DNA of 22,452 nt from CAIRNS01 sp049508565 (GTDB lineage: Bacteria; Elusimicrobiota; Endomicrobiia; Endomicrobiales; CAIRNS01). Under the pieces are notes generated by a model, which was given only the letters and a program-made list of their open reading frames with translations, was not told the origin of the DNA and made no database searches. The stretch is taken from contig JBELAT010000030.1 of the NCBI GenBank assembly GCA_049508565.1, positions 1 to 22,452 of the forward strand. The letters are read 5' to 3'. How positions within the stretch are numbered: position 1 is the first letter of the stretch; each line of letters opens with the position of its first letter. Position numbers and translations under genes: made by a program. Of this stretch, positions 8,307-16,513 are shown in pieces.

Positions 8307-8642
8307 TGATATGCCTCCTATCAACTTGTTTATCCAGGGTAACTTCATGCGCCCAACTTTCTAAAAGAAACGCTTGAGTGGCATTAAGTAATATAGTTGC
8401 AACACCTGCAATGTATGTATAATAAAAAATCGATCTCTTCCACTACAAGTATAACAGAAAAAACAAAATTATTCAATGAAATTCTTTTGCGCGCAATGTA
8501 ACTATATGGACAATATAGACTATCTTGTTTCTTTCTTGCCACGGTTAAATAATCCATTGCAAAATAAATGAATATTTAAAACTGTGTAGCTATTTGAATT
8601 TTTAAATGAAACACATCATCTATGTGCAGTCAAGATAGATAA
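8307..8642. other. Intergenic region, regulatory only
   Basis: This AT-rich stretch of 336 nt lies between the hemerythrin-like gene end and the kinase start. Apart from the kinase Shine-Dalgarno I see no gene, no structured RNA and no convincing terminator. A TATAAT-like string occurs on the plus strand near 8416 but has no gene to serve. Confidence 0.45.
8314..8319 (-). promoter_or_regulatory. Shine-Dalgarno AGGAGG that fixes the kinase start
   Basis: The minus strand reads AGGAGG, then 7 nt, then the ATG at 8306. This decides against the longer frame starting at 8348, whose ATG has no such element. Confidence 0.8.
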
Positions 8643-9143
8643 TTAAACAGAATGATCGATTGCCGGGGCTGATGTTATGCACTGAAGAGCTTCTTTTAGT
8701 TGTGTTGCATCTAAATATTTTTGCAAAATTGGATACACGAGAGTATCTTCTTTTTCGGCATGTTTGAGCAGTGTGTCAAGAATGTCATAAAAGACGAGAA
8801 TAAAATCATCGTTGTGCTGAGAATGCCGCTTGTCCACCTGGTCGCTCAGTACGATGAATTTTTTGTATTTGTTCAATAATTGAACATGCTCACTGATTAT
8901 TTCGGCTAGAATCTGCTGTTCTTTAGGAGTAATAGTGTGATATTTATAGGTTGTTGCGATAAGAATTTCTTCTTTTTTAAAGTGAACATTCAGATGGGTG
9001 TTAAAAAAAGAAATTATGTCGTCTTTTCTGGTGCGAAGGGTATCGGTATCAAGGATTTTAAGAGCATCTTTCATGACAATAATCTTTTCTTTGATATCGT
9101 CATGGGTCTCATACAGAATGTTGATTATATTTTTAGCTGTCAT
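8643..9143 (-). CDS. Hemerythrin-like HHE-domain protein
   Basis: This 166-residue, all-helical protein carries a hemerythrin-type metal-binding set: H14 in YETHDDI, H50 and H54 with E58 in THLNVHFKKEE, H86 in ISEHVQL, and H128 with E132 in LLKHAEKEDTLVYP. Such four-helix bundles bind a di-iron centre and are used for oxygen, NO or redox sensing, iron storage or oxidative defence. There is no signal peptide, so it is cytoplasmic. AAGGA about 6 nt upstream supports the ATG at 9143. It lies 84 nt downstream of the helicase gene. Which function applies here is not shown by sequence. Confidence 0.85.
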   Translation of the reverse strand: MTAKNIINILYETHDDIKEKIIVMKDALKILDTDTLRTRKDDIISFFNTHLNVHFKKEEILIATTYKYHTITPKEQQILAEIISEHVQLLNKYKKFIVLSDQVDKRHSQHNDDFILVFYDILDTLLKHAEKEDTLVYPILQKYLDATQLKEALQCITSAPAIDHSV

Positions 9144-9227
9144 ACCTATCCTTCTATTTTAAGAAGTAAATGACTGCGATCTACTTATACCTTAAATTAA
9201 GTCGATAGATGTGCCAGCGAAAACTTC

Positions 9228-10517
9228 TTATTTCTGCAGTTGCATTTTCAGCAGTACGGCTGCAATGTCAAGAGACGTACATTCCGGGTCTATCATACGC
9301 TCTATCATGCTTGTGTATTTTGCAATATCGGGGCTGTCAAGGCCTGCTTTTACCTTATCGAGGAATTGGGTAATGCGCGTATTTTCAATATCAGATACCG
9401 AAGGAACGGTCATGCGTTTCATTCTTATTTTCGTATATCGCTGAATATCCATAAGCTTGAACAGCTCTCTGCCAGCGACAAGAGTAAAGGCGCGGCCCGA
9501 TTTGCCGGCGCGTGCTGTTCTGCCGATGCGGTGGACATAATATTCTTCATCTTGAGGGACGTCATAGTTGAATACAGCCTGGATATTTTCTACATCGATG
9601 CCGCGAGCCGCGACATCAGTAGCTACCATGACTTCTACGGTTCCCTGCCGGAATTTGGACATCACCCGGTCACGCTGCGATTGGTTCATATCACCATGGA
9701 TGCCATCGGCGGAATAACCGCGTGCCTGTAAATGGGCCGTGACTTCGTCAACCATACGCTTGGTATTGCAAAATACCAGCGACCGTTGAGGATCATAGAG
9801 GTCCATGACCCTGCAGAGAATCTCCAGTTTTGAATGCTGACGAGCTTCAAAATAAATCTGTTCAACATTGGGTGCGGTGACTTTGTCATGAACTACTTTG
9901 ACAAGTACCGGGTTTTTCTGGAAATGCTTGGTCAATTCCATAAATACCCGCGGCATCGTAGCCGAAAAGAACACGGTCTGACGAGTGCTGGGTACGCTCT
10001 TTAAAATAAGTTCGATGTCTTCTTTAAATCCCATGTCAAGCATTTCATCGGCTTCATCTAACACGACCATCTTAATGCCATCAAGCCGGAGAGTTTTTCT
10101 CTCTAAATGATCCATGACGCGGCCGGGTGTACCGATGATGATCTGCACGCCTCGTCTCAATCCATGTATCTGGCGATCTATAGGTTGACCACCATAGATA
10201 GGCAAAATGTTTACATCTCTTTTATATTTTGCAAACCGTTTTATTTCTTCAGCGACCTGAACGGCTAGTTCTCTTGTGGGGCAGAGTACCAATGCTTGTG
10301 GAGATCGTTTTTTAACATCAATCATTTCAAGGATTGGTATACCAAATGCGGCTGTTTTACCGGTGCCGGTCTGAGCTTGGCCGATGACGTCCAAACCCTG
10401 CATGACCTTGGGGATAGCCATGGTTTGAATCGGGGTTGCTTCTTCAAACCCCAGGTCAGTGATTGCGCGCATTATTTCATGCGAAAGGGACAGATCTTTA
10501 AAATTTAAATTTTCCAT
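9228..10517 (-). CDS. DEAD-box ATP-dependent RNA helicase
   Basis: This 429-residue protein has the complete DEAD-box set: F motif and Q motif (FEEATPIQTMAIP), motif I AQTGTGKT (48-55), Ia PTRELA, Ib GTPGR, motif II DEAD (154-157), motif III SAT (185-187), then IVa/IV around VFCNTKR, motif V ATDVAARGID and motif VI HRIGRTARAGKSG. The C-terminal extension after the second RecA-like domain is only about 70 residues and lacks a recognisable RNA-binding domain, so it is shorter than E. coli DeaD and closer in size to RhlE/CshA types. Likely roles are ribosome assembly, mRNA turnover or cold adaptation. No Shine-Dalgarno precedes the ATG; a TACAAT box lies only 6 nt upstream, compatible with a leaderless mRNA. 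Confidence 0.93.
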   Translation of the reverse strand: MENLNFKDLSLSHEIMRAITDLGFEEATPIQTMAIPKVMQGLDVIGQAQTGTGKTAAFGIPILEMIDVKKRSPQALVLCPTRELAVQVAEEIKRFAKYKRDVNILPIYGGQPIDRQIHGLRRGVQIIIGTPGRVMDHLERKTLRLDGIKMVVLDEADEMLDMGFKEDIELILKSVPSTRQTVFFSATMPRVFMELTKHFQKNPVLVKVVHDKVTAPNVEQIYFEARQHSKLEILCRVMDLYDPQRSLVFCNTKRMVDEVTAHLQARGYSADGIHGDMNQSQRDRVMSKFRQGTVEVMVATDVAARGIDVENIQAVFNYDVPQDEEYYVHRIGRTARAGKSGRAFTLVAGRELFKLMDIQRYTKIRMKRMTVPSVSDIENTRITQFLDKVKAGLDSPDIAKYTSMIERMIDPECTSLDIAAVLLKMQLQK

Positions 10518-10523
10518 AGTTAA

Positions 10524-10529
10524 ATTGTA
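10524..10529 (-). promoter_or_regulatory. Candidate -10 box (TACAAT) directly upstream of the helicase ATG
   Basis: On the minus strand TACAAT is followed by exactly 6 nt and then the helicase ATG, so transcription from it would start at or next to the start codon. The -35 region at the 17-bp position (TTCCCT) is poor, so this is a weak call. Confidence 0.3.
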
Positions 10530-10559
10530 TCATTTTTTAAGATGAAAGGGAAGGGAAAA

Positions 10560-10611
10560 TCATGTCCAAATCTGTCTCAATCTGTCCAAATCATGTTCAA
10601 TTCATGTCTTG
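10560..10611. repeat. Five helically phased imperfect repeats, consensus TCwTGTCCAAA
   Basis: Consecutive units read TCATGTCCAAA, TCTGTCTCAA, TCTGTCCAAA, TCATGTTCAAT and TCATGTCTTG. Their TGTC/TGTT cores begin at 10563, 10573, 10583, 10594 and 10605, so spacing is 10, 10, 11, 11 bp, about one helical turn each. They lie between the divergent helicase and membrane/spermidine-synthase-like genes, which suggests a cooperative direct-repeat operator. Confidence 0.5.
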
Positions 10612-10655
10612 TCTTAATGACTGGTACTGTATCACACAATGATGTCAAGCAATGA

Positions 10656-10684
10656 TTGAAAAGGTTATCAAATTAAGCTACACT
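10656..10684 (+). promoter_or_regulatory. Candidate sigma70-type promoter for the plus-strand gene
   Basis: TTGAAA (10656-10661), a 17-bp spacer, then TACACT (10679-10684). The predicted transcription start near 10691 lies upstream of the ATGs at 10706 and 10724 but downstream of the one at 10652, so it argues for a shorter protein. The phased repeats lie just upstream of it, in an activator-like position. Confidence 0.4.
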
Positions 10685-10705
10685 TCAAGTCGTATTTATT
10701 ACGTA

Positions 10706-12982
10706 ATGAAAACTATTTTTACCATGAATCGAACAACTCAAACAACGCTTTTTACTGTTTTTGCACTTTCGGGATTCTGCAGTCTTTTGTATCAGATTGT
10801 CTGGATCCGTCTTGCCTATGCACATTTCGGTATTACTACGCCGGTATTGTCAGTTGTCATTTCAGTATTTATGCTGGGGTATGCTCTGGGGGCCTGGGGC
10901 GGCGGAAGGTTTATTGATCTGTGGACACGAAAAACGGGGTTTGCACCGAATATTTTCTATGCCATTGCCGAAATCTGTATTGGGTGTGGCGCCTTCATAG
11001 TTCCTCTGATATTTTCTGGTGATGAGCGATTACTTCTGAGCCTGGGTGAATCTAATTCACTATTTTATTTAGTGTGTTCGGGACTGCTCATCACTGTTTC
11101 AATCTTACCATTATGTTTCCTCATGGGGACGACATTTCCCTTCATCATGGATTATCTCAAGAAAACGCAGGACCGTTCATCACAGAGCTTCAGTTTCCTT
11201 TATTTTGCCAATGTGCTCGGCGCAGTGCTCAGTACGATGCTGACAACCATTGTTTTTATCGAGAGCTATGGGTTTACCCATACGTTATGGATTGCTGGAG
11301 GTTTGAATTTTATTATAGCAGGACTTTCATTATCTTTACCAGGACTGCCAGCGGATCGCGATGTATCGTCAACACTTCCTCAAGAGGCTATCACTGCCGG
11401 CGATGGGAGGGTAGGATATACAACGGTTATACTTTTTGTGACTGGATTTTCTTCTCTTGCCATGGAGGTGGTCTGGACCAGAGCATTTACTCCTGTTTTA
11501 GGTACTCAAGTCTATGCTTTTTCATTGCTTCTGTCCGGTATTTTATTTGCCACGTGGCTGGGATCCTATCTGTACCGACGCAGTCTTGCCAGATGCGGTA
11601 CGGGACTTGTTAAAGAAAAGTTACTCGCGCTTGCAGCAATTTTCTCCTTTTTCCCCATAGTTTTTAATGATCCTCGTATATCTGTGCATCTGAGCCAACA
11701 GGAAATAGTTGTACTTATATTTCTTTCTATTACGCCGCTTATGACTGTCCTGGGGTATTTGACCCCCTCTCTTATTGATAGAGGATCCCGTGGTGACCCG
11801 AAGAAAGCCGGGAAAAGTTATTCAATCAATATCCTGGGGTGTATCATCGGTCCGCTTATTGCATCGTATGCATTGTTACCACACTTTGGTGCTGCTAATT
11901 CTCTGGTTTTACTTGCCCTTCCTTTTATGGGGCTTCTGTTTCTGCACGGCCGATCGAGTTCTGGTATATGGCGGTGGGGGGGCTTGTCTGCGTCCGTAAT
12001 ATTATTGTTAGTTTCCGTGCTCTATAGTTCTAGTTACGAAGTTCCGCAGTTTAATTCCTATATTCTCAAACGGGATTATGCCGCAACTGTCGTCGCTGCC
12101 ACCGGTGACGGGTCCACTAAATATTTATTAGTCAACGGCCAGAATATGACCGTTGCAAACTCGGTAACCAAGATCATGGCACATTTACCGCTTGTGCTTC
12201 ATCAACAGCGACCGGAAAAGGGGCTCATCATTTGTTTCGGCATGGGCACAACGTTCCGATCAATGCTCAGCTGGCATATCGATACGACCGTTGTCGAGCT
12301 TGTTCCCGGGGTACGTGATGTGTTCTCTTATTTTTTTGGCGATGCGGATTCTTTTATCACAAACCCGCAGGGACATATCGTTATTGATGACGGCAGGCGT
12401 TTTCTGATGCGCACAAAAGAAACGTTTGATGTCATAACTATCGATCCACCCCCACCTATAGAAGCTGCTGGCTCAAGTCTTTTGTATTCTAAAGAATTCT
12501 ATGAGCTGGTGAAGATGAGGCTCAAACCCGGAGGAATTTTTCAGCAATGGTTCCCCGAGACAAGCGGTCCTTATGCCCTTGATACACTGTCTGCAGTATC
12601 TCAATCACTGTGTGATTCATTTCCGTATGTCAGGGGATACGTTGGTTTTGGCGGATGGGGCATACATTTTATTGCCAGTCAAACACCCATTGTCGTGCCG
12701 TCAACAGAAGTCATGACTGCGCGAATGCCTGAGTCTGCCCGGCGCGATCTTGAGGAATGGTTTTCTTTAAAAGATCCTGGCGCTACCTGGTATTCGGTAG
12801 TGTCCAAAGAAGTTCCGGTGTCTATTTTACTACCCCGGGATCCCTCGTTTTGCATTACCGATGACCGACCATACAACGAATATTATCTTGTGCGCAAGAT
12901 GGTCATGTTTCTGGGTAAAAAGCCTGCTCCTAAATCACTGTTTCCTCATGCTCTCAATACCAATAATCAATCTACCTCTTAA
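10706..12982 (+). CDS. Multi-TM membrane protein fused to a spermidine-synthase-like domain
   Basis: The N-terminal ~430 residues are a polytopic membrane region beginning FALSGFCSLLYQIVWIRLAYA, the usual start of the MFS/spermidine-synthase fusion family, with a second internal copy of the pattern at FVTGFSSLAMEVVWTRAF. The C-terminal ~250 residues form a Rossmann aminopropyltransferase-like fold: LIICFGMGTTFRSML (SAM or dcSAM loop), VVELVPGV, DDGRRFL, ITIDPPPPIEAAGSSLLYSK and LKPGGIFQQWFP. The catalytic Asp context is DPPPP rather than the DSSDP of true spermidine synthases, so polyamine synthesis is doubtful and the substrate is unknown. The start is uncertain; 10706 is preferred over 10652 from the promoter position, with 10724 also possible, and none has a ribosome-binding site. 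It is the only complete plus-strand gene. Confidence 0.82.
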   Translation: MKTIFTMNRTTQTTLFTVFALSGFCSLLYQIVWIRLAYAHFGITTPVLSVVISVFMLGYALGAWGGGRFIDLWTRKTGFAPNIFYAIAEICIGCGAFIVPLIFSGDERLLLSLGESNSLFYLVCSGLLITVSILPLCFLMGTTFPFIMDYLKKTQDRSSQSFSFLYFANVLGAVLSTMLTTIVFIESYGFTHTLWIAGGLNFIIAGLSLSLPGLPADRDVSSTLPQEAITAGDGRVGYTTVILFVTGFSSLAMEVVWTRAFTPVLGTQVYAFSLLLSGILFATWLGSYLYRRSLARCGTGLVKEKLLALAAIFSFFPIVFNDPRISVHLSQQEIVVLIFLSITPLMTVLGYLTPSLIDRGSRGDPKKAGKSYSINILGCIIGPLIASYALLPHFGAANSLVLLALPFMGLLFLHGRSSSGIWRWGGLSASVILLLVSVLYSSSYEVPQFNSYILKRDYAATVVAATGDGSTKYLLVNGQNMTVANSVTKIMAHLPLVLHQQRPEKGLIICFGMGTTFRSMLSWHIDTTVVELVPGVRDVFSYFFGDADSFITNPQGHIVIDDGRRFLMRTKETFDVITIDPPPPIEAAGSSLLYSKEFYELVKMRLKPGGIFQQWFPETSGPYALDTLSAVSQSLCDSFPYVRGYVGFGGWGIHFIASQTPIVVPSTEVMTARMPESARRDLEEWFSLKDPGATWYSVVSKEVPVSILLPRDPSFCITDDRPYNEYYLVRKMVMFLGKKPAPKSLFPHALNTNNQSTS

Positions 12983-13001
12983 AGGAGTGCTCCTCAAGAG
13001 G
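12975..13001 (+). terminator. Possible terminator hairpin overlapping the stop of the plus-strand gene
   Basis: CCTCTT (12975-12980) pairs with AAGAGG (12996-13001), with an inner GGA/TCC pairing, and ATTTTT follows about 8 nt later. The stem is interrupted and the T-run is offset, so the call is modest. The remaining sequence to 13187 shows no gene. Confidence 0.35.
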
Positions 13002-13187
13002 AGACGATATTTTTCCCTTGTAATTACTGTGCTGTTAAGAATTGCAACAGTCTGATACAGCCGACTGTCCATACGCGGTAATTCCAGACATCATGTCGTA
13101 CCAAATACAAGTCTGCATAAACGACTGGATATCTAAAGAAGATCAGTATTGGTAGGATTATTCTGTTATTATTTTGAGGAGTATGGT

Positions 13188-14783
13188 TTACGTGTTGAAG
13201 TAACGGTTCGTTAACGGCATACGACGATCTCTCCCGAACGCTTTGGGCGTAATTTTGATTCCCGGAGGCGATTGCCGTCGCTTGTATTCGCTTGTGTCCA
13301 CGAGGCGGGTCGTTTTTCTAACCGTTTCTGCCGAAAATCCCCGGCGTATTATATCGCTGGGACTGTGATCTTTTTCGATATATTCTTCCAGGATACGGTC
13401 TAATACCGGATATGGCGGCAGAGAATCACTGTCTTTCTGGTTTGGACGCAACTCGGCGGTAGGTGCCTTGGTTATGGTGCGCTGTGGAATAACCGGTGCT
13501 AATGTATTGCGATAGGTGCTTAATTTGTACACCAGCATCTTCGGAACATCTTTAATAACGGCAAATCCCCCCGCCATATCTCCATACAGCGTGGCATAAC
13601 CGGTACTCATTTCTGATTTGTTGCCCGTGGTCAGTACGAGCCAGTTGAATTTGTTTGAAAGTGCCATGATTATAGTGCCGCGAATGCGCGCTTGAAGATT
13701 TTCTTCAGTACTATCGGGTTTAAGCCCCGAAAAAACAGGTTCAAGCAGGTTGGTATATGTGCTAAATAAAGTGTCGATAGGAATAATCATAAAGTCTATC
13801 CCAAGATTGTTCGCCAGTCGTTCTGCGTCTTGCCGTGATGCATGAGAAGAATATCGAGTGGGCAGAAAAACGCCGTGGACACAATTGTTCCCCAGAGCAT
13901 CAACGGCAAGTGATGCGACCAGTGCTGAATCGATCCCACCGCTGAGTCCTATAACCACATCTTTGAACCCATTTTTTTTCACGTAGTCGCGCAGACCGCA
14001 TACCAGGGCTTCATATACTTCACGAACTGGATCCAGTAAGGGTGCAACGACCGTGAGGTGAGAAGAAAGATCTGTTAGTACCAAATCCTCGGCAAACGCC
14101 GGTGCCCGAGAGATGATCTTTCCTCGAGGATCGGCGGTCATGCTGTACCCGTCAAAGACCAGTTCGTCCTGACCGCCAACGGTATTAACATACGCAATGT
14201 ACGCGTGTGCGCGCTTTGCCTGAGTCGAGACGAGTTCTTCCCTTTGTTTTATTTTTCCCTGATGGTAGGGCGATGCGTTGAGTACGAGCAGCAGATCGAC
14301 TTTATCGCGCCGATATGACGTCAGTGGGCCATCATCATACCACATGTCTTCGCAGATCATAATGCCCGTTTTCATTCCATTGATTGAAACAATGAGTGGA
14401 CTGTGACCGGGCGAAAAATATCGCTTCTCATCAAACACGCCGTAGTTTGGCAACAGCATCTTATGATAGACGGCGGTAACACGTCTGTCTGAAATGACTG
14501 CGGCAGCATTGAAAAGGCATCCATCCTTACTGTCAACAAAGCCGACCACCGCTGTAATGCCACTAATTTTGCGTGCCAGCGTGTTTAAGGCTTTTCGGTT
14601 TGCAACAACAAATGACGGTTTAAGCAGCAGGTCCTCCGGCGGGTAGCCGGTAACCGTCATTTCGGGAAATACCACGAGGCTGGCGCCGCGCTCCCTGGCT
14701 AGTGTCGTCCAGCTGAGAATTTTAGCGGTATTACCGGATATATCTCCAACCGTAGGATTAATTTGGGCCAGTGCAATTTTCAT
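13188..14783 (-). CDS. nadE: Glutamine-dependent NAD+ synthetase
   Basis: This 531-residue two-domain enzyme makes NAD+ from deamido-NAD+, ATP and glutamine in the cytoplasm. The N-terminal nitrilase-type glutaminase domain (about 1-250) shows the Glu-Lys-Cys triad: E41 in FPEMTVTGYPPEDL, K108 in VYHKMLLPNYGVFDEKRYF, C144 in IMICEDMW. The C-terminal synthetase domain (about 258-531) has the ATP pyrophosphatase loop SGGIDS (281-286), then TTGNKSEMSTGYATLYGDMAG and a final KRRQSPPGIK segment. Length and order match the usual bacterial glutamine-dependent type. AAGGA precedes the ATG. It is the last gene of the long minus-strand series, 33 nt after the release-factor-like gene, and probably co-transcribed with it. 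Confidence 0.95.
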   Translation of the reverse strand: MKIALAQINPTVGDISGNTAKILSWTTLARERGASLVVFPEMTVTGYPPEDLLLKPSFVVANRKALNTLARKISGITAVVGFVDSKDGCLFNAAAVISDRRVTAVYHKMLLPNYGVFDEKRYFSPGHSPLIVSINGMKTGIMICEDMWYDDGPLTSYRRDKVDLLLVLNASPYHQGKIKQREELVSTQAKRAHAYIAYVNTVGGQDELVFDGYSMTADPRGKIISRAPAFAEDLVLTDLSSHLTVVAPLLDPVREVYEALVCGLRDYVKKNGFKDVVIGLSGGIDSALVASLAVDALGNNCVHGVFLPTRYSSHASRQDAERLANNLGIDFMIIPIDTLFSTYTNLLEPVFSGLKPDSTEENLQARIRGTIIMALSNKFNWLVLTTGNKSEMSTGYATLYGDMAGGFAVIKDVPKMLVYKLSTYRNTLAPVIPQRTITKAPTAELRPNQKDSDSLPPYPVLDRILEEYIEKDHSPSDIIRRGFSAETVRKTTRLVDTSEYKRRQSPPGIKITPKAFGRDRRMPLTNRYFNT

Positions 14784-14816
14784 ACATATCCTTGGCTTTC
14801 ACCAGTGTGTAACGTT

Positions 14817-15233
14817 TTAGTCAGAAACAGTTATTTTCTTGCGCAATTCCTTTTTTTCTGTATGCAGGTGTTTTGCGGACAACATTTTATTTTTTGCGCG
14901 TTTAGAGCGTTTACGTTTTTGGCGGCGGATACGTTCGCGTTCCTGTTCGGCGGCGCTTAGTTTTCCTTCTACCTGAGACTCAATGCGTTCTACGAGCATC
15001 CTGCGTGCAAGAAAGCGGTTGATTGATTGTACGCGTTCTCTCTGGCATTTCACTTCGATCCCGGTAGGCAGATGTTTGAGATAGACGCAGGTTGAAACCT
15101 TGTTGACGTTCTGCCCCCCTTTACCGCCGGAGCGGATAAATTTCTCAATAAGATCCTCTTCCCGGATACCGTACTTGAGCATCCGGTCTTCAAGATCTTT
15201 TTGTTTCTGGGGACTAACGCCGAAATTATTCAT
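14817..15233 (-). CDS. Small GGQ-motif peptide-chain-release-factor-like protein
   Basis: The 138 residues comprise an RF-1-type catalytic domain with GGQ at 39-41 (RSGGKGGQNVNKVSTCV) and a very basic C-terminal tail (RIRRQKRKRSKRAKNK followed by more Lys/Arg). The codon-recognition domains of RF1/RF2 are absent. This layout matches stand-alone peptidyl-tRNA hydrolases that rescue stalled ribosomes (ArfB/YaeJ, or the C12orf65/mtRF-R group), where the basic tail enters the ribosome. About 30 residues precede the GGQ domain, unlike the shorter head of ArfB, so it may be a distinct subfamily. It sits 29 nt after the HAD gene and 33 nt before nadE, in one transcription direction. Chemistry is confident; the exact substrate state is not. 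Confidence 0.85.
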   Translation of the reverse strand: MNNFGVSPQKQKDLEDRMLKYGIREEDLIEKFIRSGGKGGQNVNKVSTCVYLKHLPTGIEVKCQRERVQSINRFLARRMLVERIESQVEGKLSAAEQERERIRRQKRKRSKRAKNKMLSAKHLHTEKKELRKKITVSD

Positions 15234-15262
15234 AGCAAAGTATTGAAAACAGGCTTCACCAG

Positions 15263-15883
15263 TTACAGGTGTTTGTCAGACTGTAAGCGACCGGAGATCC
15301 ATTGTTTTACATCATCGACAGTAGTAAATATATGCCCTTGAATACCCAGATTTCGGGCGACGCTAATAAATGAAGGAACGTCGTCGATATACGCGATTGT
15401 CTCAGGTGACACCTTATAATAATCGAGGACTTTAGAGTAAATCACTTCTTGCGGTTTACGGCAATGGAGCTGGAACGACAAAAAGTAGTCATCGAATATG
15501 TTCATTATATCAAACTTTTCTTTGAGATAATTCCAATGCAGCTCATTGGTATTTGACAGCGCAGCGATTCGACACTTTGTTTTCATGTCACGAATAAATT
15601 CTTCCATATCCGGTTTTGCGCTGAAGATGTCGTTCCATATCGGGAGGAATTCCGGATAGGGTATGGTAAAAGAAAGGTGATGTTCAAGCGCTTTATGGAG
15701 TTCGGCGGGAGTAACAGTACCCTGTTCGAAGTCGTGGTACAGCGTCGAAGTGCTGATGAGTTGGGCAATGTCGTGCGGCGATGCCCCCGATCGATGAGCG
15801 AACTCTTTGACAATGCGTCGAGAATCGAAATCAACGACAACATTGCCCAGATCAAACAAAATAATGTCTATTGGTTGAGCCAT
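15263..15883 (-). CDS. HAD-superfamily phosphatase (YihX-like)
   Basis: This 206-residue haloacid-dehalogenase-type hydrolase shows motif I FDLGNVVVDFD with nucleophile D11, a helical cap (about 20-95), motif II ALSNTNELHW (S110), motif III Lys143 in HCRKPQEVIYSK, and motif IV YIDDVPSF (D167, D168). The DLGNV form of motif I is typical of the YihX group of sugar-phosphate phosphatases. A cytoplasmic phosphatase acting on a phosphorylated sugar or metabolite is likely, but HAD substrates cannot be read from sequence. Its ATG lies 16 nt inside the end of the upstream alpha/beta hydrolase frame, indicating tight operon coupling. Confidence 0.87.
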   Translation of the reverse strand: MAQPIDIILFDLGNVVVDFDSRRIVKEFAHRSGASPHDIAQLISTSTLYHDFEQGTVTPAELHKALEHHLSFTIPYPEFLPIWNDIFSAKPDMEEFIRDMKTKCRIAALSNTNELHWNYLKEKFDIMNIFDDYFLSFQLHCRKPQEVIYSKVLDYYKVSPETIAYIDDVPSFISVARNLGIQGHIFTTVDDVKQWISGRLQSDKHL

Positions 15884-16513
15884 CGAACAAGCTCTTCCTC
15901 GAATGTACCATTAAACATCTGCACGCCGTGACCAGCCTTACCTTCGAAAAAGACGGCCCGTGGATTTGATGCGATTTGTTCAAGGAGCATGTGGCTGCTT
16001 TGGTATGCATAGGAGTCGTTCGGGGAGGCAGCGAAGGCGATTCGTCGGTGCGAAAACTGGCTGATAAGTCCCGATGTTTCAATGCCTGCATATTCAAGTC
16101 CCGGTGAAAGGACAATGATAGCGACTACCGAAGGGTGGTTTGCCGCCCACGTTAACGCGATATTGGCGCCGACACTGGCTCCGGCAATAACCAGGGAGCT
16201 TTCTTTGATATTCTTCGTTGCGGCCAGGAACCGAACAGCCCGATCAAGATCGCCAATCATGGCATGCCACTGTGAATCCGGTCCGGGAGCTCCGAAATAT
16301 TTGTAGCTGACCGTTGTCCCGCTTGTAGTTTTAGTGCTGTCGCCATGCCCCCTGGCGTCATAGGCGAAGTAACCGAATCCGGCTGCAGCGAGTTTCTGCG
16401 TCACCCTTTAAAATGATGCCGTCCGCGGTCGTAAAGCTCACGGTTTGAGCGCCATGAAGAGTGGCCACCAGAGCCGTTACGGCGCTAAATAAAATAATTA
16501 AATATCTTTGCAT
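15868..16513 (-). pseudogene. Alpha/beta hydrolase broken by an internal deletion
   Basis: Two frames belong to one gene. From an ATG at 16513, inside the end of the GGDEF gene, a signal peptide (QRYLIILFSAVTALVATLHG) leads into QTVSFTTADGIILKGD and then shifts frame at 16402-16405, ending at a TGA at 16358-16360. The next frame continues TQKLAAAGFGYFAYDARGHGDS and holds the full catalytic set: nucleophile S77 in AGASVGAN, D130 in ASPNDS and H159 in KAGHGVQ (numbered from a GTG at 16404). The strand and HG-type oxyanion loop expected between ILKGD and TQKLAAAGF, some 30-40 residues, are missing. A deletion not divisible by three has removed them. The downstream frame could in principle be translated from the GTG, but as a leaderless, core-less fragment it should be inactive. 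Confidence 0.75.

Noticed and set aside
9160..9230. 8-bp inverted repeat TAAGAAGT / ACTTCTTA flanking the helicase-hemerythrin gap
   Set aside because: Short, AT-rich and separated by 55 bp; does not form a terminator.
9240..9731. 163-codon open frame on the plus strand
   Set aside because: It is antisense to the DEAD-box helicase, whose motifs are fully conserved; the antisense product shows no recognisable features.
11074..11613. 179-codon open frame in an alternative plus frame
   Set aside because: It lies wholly inside the membrane/spermidine-synthase-like gene, which has clear family motifs; the alternative frame reads as low-quality sequence.
13039..13155. 39-codon open stretch after the plus-strand gene (contains MSYQIQVCINDWISKEDQYW)
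   Set aside because: No ribosome-binding site, no upstream partner frame and too short to distinguish from chance.
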